Shown: in pieces, positions 10,165 to 22,399 of the stretch
Position numbering within the stretch: the stretch's first letter is position 1
Layout: each line of letters starts with the position of its first letter
Origin: Clarkia xantiana subsp. parviflora
Lineage: Eukaryota > Streptophyta > Magnoliopsida > Myrtales > Onagraceae
Assembly (NCBI GenBank): GCA_036873135.1
Contig: JAPTYO010000008.1
Location: 23,785,001-23,849,000 of the forward strand
Length of the DNA: 64,000 nucleotides
Direction: 5' to 3'
Program-made: the position numbers and the translations under genes
The notes under the pieces: generated by a model
Database searches by the model: none
Told to the model about the DNA's origin: nothing
The model's input: the letters and a program-made list of their open reading frames with translations, nothing else

Positions 10165-11831
10165 TTAAGTTAAAGGGAGTGTAAGACCAGTGGAAAAGGC
10201 AATTCCAGCCATGTTGGAGCCCTTCATTCTACAATCTGGGACCAATATATAGTTCCACTTATTGTTCATTTTCTCGTAAGTTAGCCATATGATGTCCCAC
10301 AAACCTTCCAAATTCGACACCAAGGCCACCCTTAATATCCCCTCCCTCGCCTCCAAACACCCCATTAGCACCCCGTACGGCCTCCTGAGCTTCCCCATCA
10401 ACACCCCGGGTACCTCCGATGCCAACTCCCATCGGGCCCCACCTCGGCTTAACCTCCAAAGCTCTATACTCCCCAACATCCTCGTCCCTCGATCCACACC
10501 GTTGATGGTATCATCGTCATTCGATCTGACGATCATCATGTGTCCATCTCCGTACACGTGTAGCCGATCCACTAGGTTTCCCCAGCTAAACCCGACCGTC
10601 ATCGGGTTCTGGTCCCCGCGAGGATCGGTTCCTGCCCCGTTCAATCTCGGCCGTAAAATGATGGGTCTAAGGGTACTCGATCCGACGGCAATCACCACGT
10701 TCTCTCTAGGTCCATTCATCAAATTAAGAAAGATATAGTCCCCATCATTTAAGGTGATTTCATCATTATTATTATTATTCTCTTCCGCCTCCCTAAAGTG
10801 CCACGTGTCAGTATCTGAGCTGTAGATGAATAGGGTCGGGTGGTTCTGAACCGATTCGACAAAGATGAACCTGAAGTGGGTGGAGCCGTCGACGCCAACC
10901 AACTTCATCCCGGACCGCCGCCACGAAGAGGTGCCACGTGGACCGAAGGGGCCATGTGGGATTCTGGCGACTGTCTTGGTGACGATGTCGACAGCAATGA
11001 GACCTCTTTGGGTGTTGGAGGCAAATAAGAAAATGTTATAGTTTGCGGTCAAGAAATAGATGTCTTCCCTTGGAAAAATCGCGGGCCTTAATATCTTTGA
11101 GATCGGGATTGTGAACCATTGATGGGTGCAGTCTGTGAACCCATGGACGGTTGCATCCTAATGTAAATAAAATTTATTCAAGCAATTAGATACAATTGCG
11201 GATTCAAAATTTTACAATGTGTGTACAATATTTTTTTTTAAAAATAATATATGTAAACTAAAGTTGTATCGTTTAAATAAAACATTAATTAATTGAATAT
11301 ATTTTAGGGTTAAATAGTTTTTGGTGTCATATATATATATTATCAAAGTTGACTTTTAGTATCAATTTTTTTATAGACTTTTACTGTTATACGTTTGCAT
11401 TTTATAGACTTTTAGTACATCCACTAAATTTTCGTTAATTTGGTTTGTTAAGTATAACATGCAAATCACATGACACTCTCCATACTTTTGATTTCCCATC
11501 AGGCACTAAAAAAAAAAGGCTTTTGTTTTGTCCCACACACTGATCACTCCCAAGACCCAAGTACAGTAGAGTAGGAGTAGCGTACCTGGGGCCATCTCTT
11601 CTTACAGAAGAAGAGCCACGAAGATGAGGTTGATCGGGAGTTGAAGTGTCGTAGAAAATTCTGGTCGGAGATGATGCCGGAAAGAGATTTACTGACGGAT
11701 CTGAGGCGCTGAATCTCCGGTAAGGCTAAGTTAAGGAGGATGGTGTGGATGAGCTCAGATGGTAGAAGGAAGAACCCTAGGGTGGTCTGAGGAGAGCAAC
11801 TCGTACCGCCGCGGCTCTTACTAACTTCCAT
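10165..11831 (-). CDS. F-box protein, two exons
   Basis: Exon 1 is 11831-11586 (82 residues) and exon 2 is 11157-10165 (330 residues plus stop), joined in phase 0 by a GT-AG intron (donor CAG|GTACG, acceptor ACATTAG|GATGC). The 412-residue product has an N-terminal F-box at about 20-62 (LLPSELIHTILLNLALPEIQ, then LRSVSKSL). In this family that motif binds Skp1 in SCF ubiquitin ligases while the C-terminal part selects the target. The C-terminal region, with blocks such as HQWFTIPISKIL, ARIPHGPFGPR and WDIIWLTYEK, looks like the beta-rich substrate domain of UFO/kelch-associated plant F-box proteins, but I see no clear kelch signature. The target is unknown. An AAT/AAC-rich run (Asn stretch) occurs near 10765. 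No disabling mutation is seen. Confidence 0.85.
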
Positions 11832-12765
11832 CTCCCCCTATATATTCTCCTTTCTATACTTGGAATTAAGATCACTTAGTAACGAACCTTCTTCCACTTT
11901 AATTATCCACTAATTTACACACACTTATATACTAGTGCCCCCCCACCTTGTCCCTTGTGTTTGTTTCTTCATTTTGAGGTAGTATACGGAAAAAAAAAAA
12001 CTCTATAATACTCCACCACTGACTCCACCTACGTATTAAGAGTTAAGCCACACATTTATTTTATTATTATATCATATTTCATTCCAATAATACATTATCT
12101 TGGGCTAAGCTTAATTTCAAAAGTTAGATTATATATATGATGATAATTGTTTTTTTATTTATTATACAATAATAATAGCTTCGGATTAAGCAAAATATGT
12201 GAGGGTCTGGGTAAAAAATGTGCTCTTAGTTAGTACCATTCAAAAGAGTAAGATTAACTTCTTTAACTCTTCCAATATAGTTTACTAAAAAATGCATGAT
12301 TTATTGAGATAAGGATATTATTATTGGTCATATAGTATTAATTATGTCCAACTCCTAAGGCACTTGTTTGTCTCTTGAATGAATAAAATAATACTTATTT
12401 ATTTAGATAATAATATTATTAATAAGTGCATAAATGTTGTTGTGTTGACAAGGAAAGCTAAAGAAATAATAATAATTCTGAGCAGAAGGACAAATGAGTT
12501 GTGTTGGACGGCTGACAAATGATTCCCAAGTTGACACAATTTGATTGGATGATGTGCACTAGAAAATAACTTCTCCTCTTTTTAATATTATATATATATA
12601 TATATATATAATGATGATTAAAGAAAAATGGCTTTGCGTCAACATACATATGCGAAGCACGCCAAACATTATTTATTTTATTTTAATAAAAAAGACGAGA
12701 CCTAACTTTAGACGTTTCCCGGCAAAAAAAAAATTAAAATATAAAGAAGACAATCGGTGATGATC
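11832..12765. other. Intergenic DNA upstream of the F-box gene
   Basis: No gene. It holds the F-box promoter on the minus strand; a TATATAG word at 11838-11845 is too close to the ATG to be an obvious TATA box. There is a (TA)n microsatellite at about 12588-12610 and otherwise AT-rich sequence. Confidence 0.4.
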
Positions 12766-12773
12766 ACTAGCAG

Positions 12774-13214
12774 GCTAGCAAATATGCCTATAAACGAGCC
12801 GAGTCGAGCCGAGTATTTGACAAGCTCGACTCGATTAAATACTCGTCGAGTTCGAGCTCGGCTCGATAATGTTAAAAAAATTCAATTAAATTATATATGG
12901 TGCACCTTAACTCGAGCTCGAACTCGACTCGATTAGAAATTTGGCTCGAACTCGACTTGAACTCAATATATTCATATATAATAATGTTACAAAAAGCTCG
13001 AAAAACTCGAACTCGAACTCGAACTCGACTCGAATATGCAAAACAAAAAAGCTCGATTAGGCTCGCGAGCCTAATCGAGTCGAGTACCAGTGAACTCAAA
13101 CTCGACTCGGTATCAGAAAAAGCTCGAGTCGACTCGAATTTAGCGAGTCGAATTCGAATATCGACCGAGCCGATCTCGAGTAGCTCACAAGTAGCTTGAC
13201 TCGTTTACACCCTT
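12774..13214. mobile_element. hAT-type element (CGAGTC-arm type)
   Basis: 441 bp between ACTAGCAG at 12766-12773 and 13215-13222. The right end CTCGTTTACACCCTT is typical; the left end is altered (CCTATAAACGAGCC). The arms are CGAGCTCGA/GACTCGAG repeats that pair with each other. Related sequences lie at 22755-22920 (half element) and 29059-29552. Confidence 0.7.
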
Positions 13215-13233
13215 ACTAGCAGCTACCTGTGGA

Positions 13234-14042
13234 TAGGCCTGTCAGAACGGGTCGACCCGTGACTCGTGACCCGAAATTCGTGACTCGTGGATTAATATGC
13301 AATCAACCCGAATCCGACTCGAACTTTATAACGGGTCAGGCCTCAGAACCCGAGCCCAACTCAGCGGGTCACCGGGTCAACCCGTAACCCGTCCATACAT
13401 TCATATATTTCTCTTTGGTCGCTGACCGCTGCTTGCCGCTCCTCCCATTCCATCTTCGTTGCTAAACTCTTCTCTTCTCCGAGCTCGTTATTTGCTACTA
13501 CAACCTATAAAAACTCCATATACATGTCTTTGTCAATAATTCTATCCCCGCCATATAGAATCCAATCGTCAATTTCGAGTTATCAGTTAAGGCGTCGGGA
13601 ATTCTTTCTAAGTGACTAAGAGTCGAGCGCGGCTTAGATTTTTGCTTTTCTGTCTCCGCTTACTGTGAGTCGTGCCCGTGCGTGAGGTCTGTGATTCGAT
13701 TAGTTGAGTTGTGACTATGTCTAAGCGCTGACTAAGCCTTTGAAATTGATGAGAAGAAGACTAGTTGACAGAAAACAGAAAGTGATGACGCTATGGTTCC
13801 CACATTTTGTTTGTTTGATTTTACTTTTGCTTTTAATATTTTATATATTAAGTAATATCCATAGTTTAATTATATACGGGTCAGACGGGTCGGGTTAGGA
13901 TATCCAATATCAGAACCCGAACCCGACCAGTTTTTTCCTGGGTCAGATTCGGGTCAATCTGAAACTGACCTGAACACTTAAAATTGGGATCCAAACCCGA
14001 CCCCGGGTCAATTTCGGGTTGGGTCCAAAATTGACAGGCCTA
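13234..14042. mobile_element. hAT-type element (GGGTCGACCCG-arm type)
   Basis: 809 bp with inverted ends TAGGCCTGTCA and TGACAGGCCTA. The arms consist of ACCCG/CGGGT words, the middle is unrelated non-coding sequence. Flanks CCTGTGGA and CATGTGGT match at six of eight bases, an imperfect target duplication. It lies 12 bp right of the preceding element's target duplication, a hot-spot-like clustering. Confidence 0.7.
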
Positions 14043-14145
14043 CATGTGGTTTAATCCGAATCGGTTTTGCTTGTCGGACTGATGCAGCAGAGCCTACGAC
14101 GTGAACCGTCTTTCAAACCTATTCGAAGAAGAGTATTGATAAATA

Positions 14146-14572
14146 TGTAAGTTTTACAAACCCTAATTGCCAGGATCTTGATCATGCTTTATGAGGGAAA
14201 AGATATAGAGAGGAATGACTTACCCGGTACTTGATTTCGATTCCTTTGATCTTCTTAGATTGTCGATGTGCTTCTCTGTAGAACGGTTCCACTTCTCTCC
14301 CTTGTCCATCCTTCTGTCAGAGACCAGTTGATGGAGAACTGCTCTTAATCTCTGTGTCAATAACTGGCAGGGAGAGAGGACCGTTTATAATATTATACCC
14401 TTTGATCTGGTACGTCCATCAAGTAACCAATTGACGGTCTAGATTATATCATACCATAAAGATATATATTGATATAATATAATATAATACATTATTCAAT
14501 ATATCTATACTCATTAATATTATCTGGCCACATAATTAGAATATATATTGTAACATTAAATATATTCTTACA
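14146..14572 (-). repeat. LTR of the non-coding copia element (3' copy)
   Basis: Begins TGTAAG and ends TTCTTACA on the plus strand, so its terminal inverted bases on the minus strand are also TGTAAG...TTACA. It is the 3' LTR because the purine tract adjoins it. Confidence 0.9.
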
Positions 14573-14585
14573 TTCTCCCACTTGG
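14573..14585 (-). other. Polypurine tract of the copia element
   Basis: Minus strand CCAAGTGGGAGAA immediately before the 3' LTR. AAGTGGGAGA-type tracts are usual second-strand primers in plant copia elements. Confidence 0.7.
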
Positions 14586-17360
14586 CCAGATAATCACATA
14601 AGTCTTACATCTTTATGGAATAACATAAGGCGCGCGTAAAATCTAATCTTTCCGTTCATCATAATCACTTACATTCAATAATTTGTAAATGCGGGTTATG
14701 GCGGTCATACACTTATTTAAGCAGCATACTCCCTTCCATATACCACGACAGTTACATCTTATCAAACATAAGCCTGTAAGTAATATATATAAACACATTA
14801 GGGTCCGAGTAAGGCTTTGCATAAGGTTTTCCCGTTATCATAAACTTTATGTGTACACAATCATAATTAACAGGAAAACATTGGAGTCAGAAACATATCA
14901 TTGAGCTCAAAGTGTCAAACATCATCATCATCATCTTTACAACTAAGACCCATTATTTGCATGCTTATTTAATGTCATTAGTTGTAAACATTCATTTAAA
15001 TACATCATTGTCAGCTTGGCCATTATGCTGACAGACACTCTTGTTTCCGAACTTTCTTCTTAACGACAATAAACTTTCATTCCATAAGTTTGCACATTTT
15101 AATGCTTGTCGTTTTGACGAAGAAATAACTGTGGCGTTATTACGATAAATTTTCCAGCGACTTGGTAATGGTGTCGACAACCTCAAGCCCTGAAATAAGT
15201 CCCACAGTCCTTAATGCATGATAAAACATGCTAAAACCTTACTTTACATTATTGATAACGACAGATAATTACCACTTTTCTATAATATTGTTCCAACGCA
15301 TAAAAGGAACAATTAATTAAAAGTTGACTTTCATCTGTCAAGATATCCCTTAAATCTGAATCTACATGAACATAAATGCATTCACGTGTTCTTGTAGGTG
15401 CATTAGGACTTTATTTGCAGCATTCGAGAACTATACTCCCTCTTTAAGATCATTCCAATGTGAGCTTTCTGAGACAATCCAACTGTAACTGTGACTAGAT
15501 TAAATTTTTTATTTAATCTTAGTCACATAAATTTTACTCTCACATTAACTTTCATCTTAACTTCAGAGAGAATATACATAATCATTTTTAAATGTGAGCA
15601 AGATATAATCAATTATACATGTAAAATATATGCGTACTCCCACTTATCTTTTGGTTCATACAACTGTAAAGTAACTTACTAAACCATTCGTGGGAACATT
15701 TATTTTATCTCATAAATTGATTTCTAAAATGACCATTTATTAATTGATAAATATATACTTCATAACATAATATATTGTGAGAATGAAACCGAAAAAATTT
15801 ACTATATCTGAATCTTACAAGTAAACAAACTTCCAGGATAACAAGTTTTCGTAATGTTATTCTAAATGGTTTAACTTTATCAGATGATTGTACTTTCTTT
15901 ATGGAGTGTCGTGTCTTTCAAATACTATCCCTTATGTTGAAATTTGCATTCAATTTATGGAACTGTATTCTAATCCATGTGAATAATGTATTCATACAGA
16001 TAGACAATGTCTATCATTTACATTAATATCCACATATTATCTTTCAGACACTCACACTAATTTCATCATATTGAAAATTAACATAACCGGTTTCTATAAT
16101 TTTCGGACTTCAGTTAAGAAAGTAAGACTTTATACCCTTTGGATCTTTTAATGTTACTCTAGAGTAAACATTTCATTCAAGAATCCATCCTTTCATGTGG
16201 ACCATAAACATTTAGTTTTGGTAGACAACCTCAAACATACATGTGTCTTAACCAAGCTCCCATCCAACTCACAAATCATTAAGAGGTTGGAATGGCCTTT
16301 ATGGGATCTTAGTTGCATACTTAATTCATACGTCCACAACTTAATGTGTCTTTACTGGGTAAGGATAATTTACTTAACTTACTCTTAACTGTAACTTTCA
16401 AAGTCCGATTATATTTTCTCACAATACTGTTTTCATAAATGTATGACATGTTCTCTTAAGAAGGCTTACTAATGAACTAAATGTCATAACAAGTTTCTAT
16501 ATATTTCTCATAAAAGTCACAACACATATTAGACATTATGAGTTTTCATGTTTCTATCTAATTTCTTAAGCAAATAGATATAGTCATAACATTAATAAAC
16601 GTGATTAACTTCATTAAAACATAATACGGAAAATAAACATAAATTCATAAGTTCAAGAAGATATACAGATTGTCCCCCTATTCTTGACACTTATTAATTT
16701 TCCGCATAAATAATCATGCAATAAGCGAGATATACGAAATATTCCATTTTATTCATGTATGAAAAACAATTGCACTAACATTTTAGCAGCACTCCTTTAT
16801 GCATGGTTGACATGTGACTTCCTTATTCTTCATAAACATACGAGCTAACTCAATATCACATAATGAACACTTTGTAGTGCTCTCTTAAATATTGAGTTGT
16901 CTCTAGTCATCCTTAAGGTCTTTAATCTTTCTCCATAAGTTAGCCAACTCAAACTTCTACAAATTCTACAACTCAAAACTTAATGGTTGTAAGTTTGTAC
17001 ATACGAGTGACTAATTACATAATTTGTACTTTCATCCACAAACTTCATAAATTTCTTCCTTTATTGTTTGTGGAATAAACCAAAATTATTCGCAGAAACT
17101 TAAGATTTACTATATTGTATCGTGTTTATACTTTATGATTTGACTTTCTACTTAAGTTGTGTACCCGTAAGGATACTATTTATTGTGTTAAGTCAGGATC
17201 TAGTAACTTTAGTGGAACCTAACTTACACGGTTTAGAAAGTCAAACCTATTAAACACAATAACAGAACATACATGCGAATTAACTATAATAGCTGCAAAT
17301 TACATACTTGCTCATTCATAAAATAAGTTAATAAGAATCAGCTAATCATTTAAAGTATAT

Positions 17361-18250
17361 CATAATCGACCTTTGGGCAACAATTATAATATACTATCAT
17401 TAAGTAAATGCCAATTAGTAAATAAGCTATTATAGATTCAGATAATCAATAAGAGTATATCATAGTCGACCTTTGGGCAACGACTACAATACGCAAATCT
17501 TAATTAAATGCCATAACATTATTTGGAAATCATCAAAGTATACTATAACCGACATTTGGGCAACGACTATAGCACACAAATCTTAATTAAATTCCATAAC
17601 ATTATTGGACAATTAAAGAAAATCTCCAGTTAAATATATAAGTTATATTTGGATATACAAATATATAGAACCAAAAGATCTTAATTATCCCATCATTTTT
17701 ACCGGTTATAGAAAGCGATTCACCTTTGGGCAAATCCTAAAATTCTAGTAACCTGTAAATGTCAATTTATCCAATCATCATGTATACAGTAATAGGCATT
17801 TCATTATTATCATGGATAAATGACAATTATATTATATGCATGAAACAAATAAACATTTTAGATTAGTCACTTTGGTGACAATAATCTACTTAAAATACAA
17901 GTTCATGCATATAATTATTGATCTTTCTTTAGACATTACTATTGTATTATACGCATGAAACAAATAATCATTCTAGATTAGCCACTTTGGTGACAATAAC
18001 CTACTTAAATTATATGTTCATGCATATAATAAATGATTTTCTTTAGGCATGACAACACATTCCAGCTCTGTCACTTTGGTGACTAGAAACTAACCATAAA
18101 GTCATGTTGATAGTAATGTCCCATTAAACCACAACCTTATCATTCTAGTTCAATCACTTTGGTGATTAGAAACTAACCATAAAGTCATGATTATCGTAAA
18201 TGCCTCATTCATGCATAACAATATCATTCTAGTTCAATCACTTTGGTGAT
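17361..18250. repeat. Two families of short hairpin repeats inside the copia element
   Basis: Family 1 centres on TTTGGGCAA at about 17372, 17472, 17555 and 17725; the first three are flanked by complementary words (TAGTCG...CGACTA). Family 2 centres on TCACTTTGGTGA, itself a 4-bp-stem hairpin, at 17867, 17982 (GCC variant), 18071, 18164 and 18238, mostly followed by AGAAACTAACCATAAAGTCATG. Spacing is mostly 80-115 bp. They explain the lack of open frames here. Confidence 0.7.
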
Positions 18251-19773
18251 TAGAAACTAACCATAAAGTCATGCATATAGGCTTTAAGTAATATTTCAAT
18301 AACTAAATATAACTCAATATCATAATGGTTATCATCAAGTATTGAAACATCACTAGAGAACATTAGGTTTGGCTAAAATAAATTATTTAAACCCATAAAG
18401 TTTATGGTTTTACACCATAAAACTCTGATTTTCCTTAGTTATCAGCGGAAGCAATTAGCAAGGAAATTAAAACAAGTAATCTTTCATGCAATATGCATTT
18501 TCATGCTTAAGTCAAACATACAAAATCTTTTATTGTTGAAAAATAATCAACCCTAACTTAAAATTAGAATCACATAATCTAATACCATTCATTTATTTAT
18601 CACTCATGCATAAATAATAACATCATCATGCTTTGGAATTCATACACACATGTATAGGAGTTTCAATTTACTACTAATTACATACCCAAATTCATCATTC
18701 ATGTGTATATTTGTACTATTATAAGCATGAGATTCAAATAATTATTCAAGCACGTGATGAACGAGTCAAGTAAACTCTAGGTTGGTCACTTTAACAACGA
18801 CAATCAATATACTAATACATGCTAGTATGTGTTGTTCATACCATCTGTAAGCAACGTAATTACAGACCTAAAGAACTTAATTAAAATGATTTGTCATACT
18901 ATTGATTCGTAACAGACCAATACTTGATGAAATCGGATTCTACATGAATATAAATTCTCATTTGCAAATCAGTAATAGTTGCTATGACAACAAGAAATCA
19001 ACGCCACAAAGCAGATTATCAATGCATTAATTAAGAGATTTATACCTCACTGTTCCATCATTATCGTCCAACAGTGACAAAGCTAGTTTAGTTAATGAGG
19101 CAAGATACTTACAATGATGTCTGCTCCATTTACCAAGAGCAACTGTTACTCTATGATGAAACCCACTCCTATCATGAATGGCAAGACTTCCTTTAGATAT
19201 GTGGGTAATGTGCTTTCCCAGTCCACCACAGCAACAATTTCTGGTACTGCGACTTCCTCTTCAACATTACCCTCTCGGTCGTTTACCCCAGGAATCCAAA
19301 TAATTCAATTGGTGAGAACATTGGTTAGAAACCGGGAATATTAACCGAATTGAACAAATTGACTATGATTACGAAACCTTCAAGTTTATCAATTCCACCG
19401 ATTAGCGATTACGAAGCACCAAATTTTCTTAAATTCCACCAATTGAACAAGCAATTATACAAGTCTCCACCGATAACATAAACCGGTAGAATTAAGCAGT
19501 TATGGGGGAGAATAGATAAAAAAAAAAAAAAAACCGTACAGATTTTGCACAGTATCGTGAGTTTGTATCGTAATTGGAATAACCAATTATTTTGAGAACG
19601 GTTACGATTAATGGTAGATGAGAATAAAGTAAACCCTAAACAATTTCATATGAGCCTCCACGATTGATCCAATTCACCATAACAAGTGGAATTCGTACGA
19701 ATCAACCGATTACGAAGCCAAACCACAAACCACGATGATCAATAACCCCATCATAAGGCATAATCAGAACTCA

Positions 19774-19786
19774 GGCTCTGATACCA
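19774..19786 (-). other. tRNA-iMet primer-binding site
   Basis: Minus strand TGGTATCAGAGCC, two bases inside the 5' LTR. It is the standard primer-site word of plant copia elements and fixes the element orientation. Confidence 0.85.
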
Positions 19787-19788
19787 CA

Positions 19789-20216
19789 TGTAAGTTTTAC
19801 AAACCCTAATTGCCAGGATCTTGATCATGCTTTATGAGGGAAAAGATATAGAGAGGAATGACTAACCCGGTACTTGATTCCGATTCCTCTGATCTTCTTA
19901 GATTGTCGATGTGCTTCTCTGTAGAACGGTTCCACTTCTCTCCCTTGTCCATCCTTCTGTCAGAGACCAGTTGATGGAGAACTGCTCTTAATCTCTGTGT
20001 CAATAACTGGCAGGGAGAGAGGACCGTTTATAATATTATACCCTTTGATCTGGTACGTCCATCAAGTAACCAATTGAACGGTCTAGATTAAATCATACCA
20101 TAAAGATATATATTGATATAATATAATATAATACATTATTCAATATATCTATACTCATTAATATTATCTGGCCACACAATTAAAATATATATTGTAACAT
20201 TAAATATATTCTTACA
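19789..20216 (-). repeat. LTR of the non-coding copia element (5' copy)
   Basis: About 98% identical to 14146-14572 by eye. It borders the primer site, so it is the 5' LTR on the minus strand. Confidence 0.9.
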
Positions 20217-20221
20217 AAATA

Positions 20222-20628
20222 ATCCGACAATAGTATCACGAAAAGTTCCGAGTAATTAGACTTAATGCCATACTATGTAATTACTGTTAAATTAAAGACA
20301 ATTACATTCACAGTCGAAATTTTATCTCAATGTCATAGTTGGAACTTTTATCATTTCCGTTTGAAGAAAGTCAAGCTGGCTCTTGCAGTCCCATTATAGT
20401 GACTATCTAATCCAAATAAATACAATTTTCCTTAGTTAAATTAGATAACTAGAAAAATCAATAATACACGAATGTGTATTATTGTGTTACGTAAAGAAAC
20501 AATGAAGTTTAAGAACCATTTTATATGGTCAGGAAACAAAGTTTAGGGACATTTTTTCGTCATCTTCATACTTGAAGGAGTTACTAGCAAATTAGTATTC
20601 CTAGTCTATTAAAGTTAGTTAGTCTTTT
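20222..20628. other. Intergenic spacer
   Basis: AT-rich sequence between the copia target duplication and the palindromic element. No gene or clear repeat boundary is seen. Confidence 0.4.
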
Positions 20629-20800
20629 GAGTTTTTTTACCAAAATAGGGTTACATGGACAACCAAATACCAATATAGACTAGAAAAAATATTAATTACA
20701 AATATGGGTCTGGCAGGGTTGGGGGACCTGGCCAAGTGAGTTCCAATGGCCAAGTCCCCCAACCCGGCCAACTGATTTTTTTTTTTTTTTTTCGAAAAAC

Positions 20801-20839
<39 letters not shown>

Positions 20840-21514
20840 AACTCACTTGGCCGGGGTGGGGCGACCCGGCCAAACATGTTTTTTTCTTTTTTTCTTTTTC
20901 TGTTATTTCTGTTATTTTTTCTTTTTTTTTTCTTTTTTTTCTTTCTTTTTTTTAATAGAAATTATAAAAATTAATGGTTTTGTAATTGTTTTTCTAAAAA
21001 ACCTATTGGACATGGTGAACTCTAGAGGGCAAATTGACAGACATTTGTCGTTTACCAGTTTTCGTAAAAAAATTACAAAACTTCTAATTTTATATTTTTT
21101 CGAACTCACTTGGTCGGGTCCCCACAACCCGACCAATTGTGCTTTTTTTTTTGTCTCAAAATTAATTAATTGCGATGTCAATAGAACCCATTGTTTTACA
21201 CCGCAATTAATTAATTTTGAGAAAAAAAAACACTACTTGGCCGGGTTGTGGGGACCCGGTCAAGTGAGGTCGAAAAAATATAAAATTAGTAGTTTTGTAA
21301 TTTTTTTACGAAAACTGGTAAACGACAAATGTCTGTCAATTTACCCTTTAGGGTTCACCATGTCCAATAGGTTTTTTAGAAAAAAATTACAAAACCATTA
21401 ATTTTTACAACTTTTATTAAAAAAAGCAAAAAAAAAAAAAAAGCTGAAAAAACAGAAAAAATTAAAAAATTAAAAAAAATTGGCCGGGTTGCCCCAACCG
21501 GGCCAAGTGAGTTT

Positions 21515-21554
<40 letters not shown>

Positions 21555-21701
21555 CAGTTTTCCGAAAAAAATAAAAAAAATAAAAAGAATTCAGTTGGCC
21601 GGGTTCCCCCAACCCGGCCAGACCCACATTTGTAATTAATATTTTTTCTAGTCTATATTGGTATTTGGTTGTCCATGTAACCCTATTTTAGTCAAAAACT
21701 C
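20629..21701. mobile_element. Foldback / Mutator-like element: 1.07-kb near-palindrome
   Basis: The left half (20629-21170) is the reverse complement of the right half (21210-21701) over almost the whole length, apart from indels and a loop of about 30-40 bp near 21188. Outer ends are GAGTTTTT..AATAGGG and its complement. Flanks TAGTCTTTT and TAGTCTCCT match at seven of nine bases, as for Mutator-like insertions. Landmarks repeated on both arms: GGTTACATGGACAACC, GGCCGGGTTG, CCTATTGGACATGGTGAAC, GACAAATGTCTGTC. Long A and T runs explain the chance frames of Lys and Phe. Transcription across it would give a long hairpin RNA. Confidence 0.8.
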
Positions 21702-21710
21702 TAGTCTCCT

Positions 21711-22004
21711 GCTATAAATCGAGATCTTGTAGTTAATTGAAGCTTATCGAAGTTGAATCCAATTTGGGGAGATCCTTTGCTCTCTGTTGGTGTTTGCGAT
21801 ACGCAATGATGTCGATTTCTACTTTCGTTCATGGTATCTGAACGAATTGAAGATCTTGCACGACGATTTGTCCGACGAGATTGAATCTCTGTTTTTCGAT
21901 CAACGAAGGCATCATTGATTTGGATTATAGGTTTGATGGAGAATTTTGCTATTGCAAAGCAATACCTTACTGTGATCTGATCAATTCTGAGAGTTCTTTT
22001 ATTA
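21711..22004 (+). other. Unassigned moderately GC-rich segment between two related elements
   Basis: Contains a TATAAAT word (21713) and CATGGTATCTGAACGAATTG (near 21830), resembling a degraded copia leader and Met-tRNA primer site, but no LTR pair was found. Could equally be a gene leader disrupted by the flanking insertions. Confidence 0.3.
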
Positions 22005-22395
22005 ATTTAGAACCAAATACCAATATAGGCTAAAAAAAATATATTTACAAATCTAGGTCTGGCCGGGTTGAGGCAATCCGACCAACTGTTAAAAAAAATT
22101 ACATTTGGCCAAAAAAAAATTACAGTTGGCCTGGTTGCCCCAACCCGACCTAATGTGAACTTTTTTTTTATTTAATGTAAGTTGTAAAAATAATTTAAAA
22201 CTAATGGTTTTGTAATTTTTTTTTTAAAACCTATTGGACATGGTGAACCCTAGGGTAAATTGATAGACATTTACCCTAGGGTTCACCATGTCCAATAGGT
22301 TTTAAAAAAAATAATTACAAAACCATTAGTTTTAAATTATTTTTACAACTTCTATTAAATAAAACGAAAAAAAAAAATTACACATTAGTTCATTT
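22005..22395. mobile_element. Deleted relative of the 20629-21701 palindrome
   Basis: Left end ACCAAATACCAATATAGGCT...GGTCTGGCCGGGTTG matches the left arm of the larger element. The middle (about 22200-22325) is a compact hairpin built from CCTATTGGACATGGTGAACC and its complement around ATTGATAGACAT. The outer right arm is missing. Confidence 0.65.
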
Positions 22396-22399
22396 GGGT

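Larger units (their letters stand above)
14146..20216 (-). mobile_element. Non-coding copia-type LTR element (LARD-like)
   Basis: LTRs of 427 and 428 bp at 14146-14572 and 19789-20216 differ at about six bases and one indel, so the insertion is young. A 5-bp target duplication AAATA lies at 14141-14145 and 20217-20221. On the minus strand the LTR is followed by TGGTATCAGAGCC (19786-19774), the initiator-Met tRNA primer site typical of copia. A purine tract (CCAAGTGGGAGAA, 14585-14573) lies next to the other LTR. The 5.2-kb interior has no gag or pol frame; it is AT-rich with small hairpin-forming repeats (17361-18250). Intact ends with no genes suggest it is mobilised in trans by an autonomous copia. 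Confidence 0.9.

Noticed and set aside
20736..21401. 221-codon plus-strand frame rich in Lys and Phe
   Set aside because: It is produced by A and T runs in the arms of the palindromic element; no domain and the mirror strand gives a similar frame.
21711..22004. Copia LTR and leader
   Set aside because: Suggestive GGTATCTGA word only; no LTR pair, purine tract or duplication.
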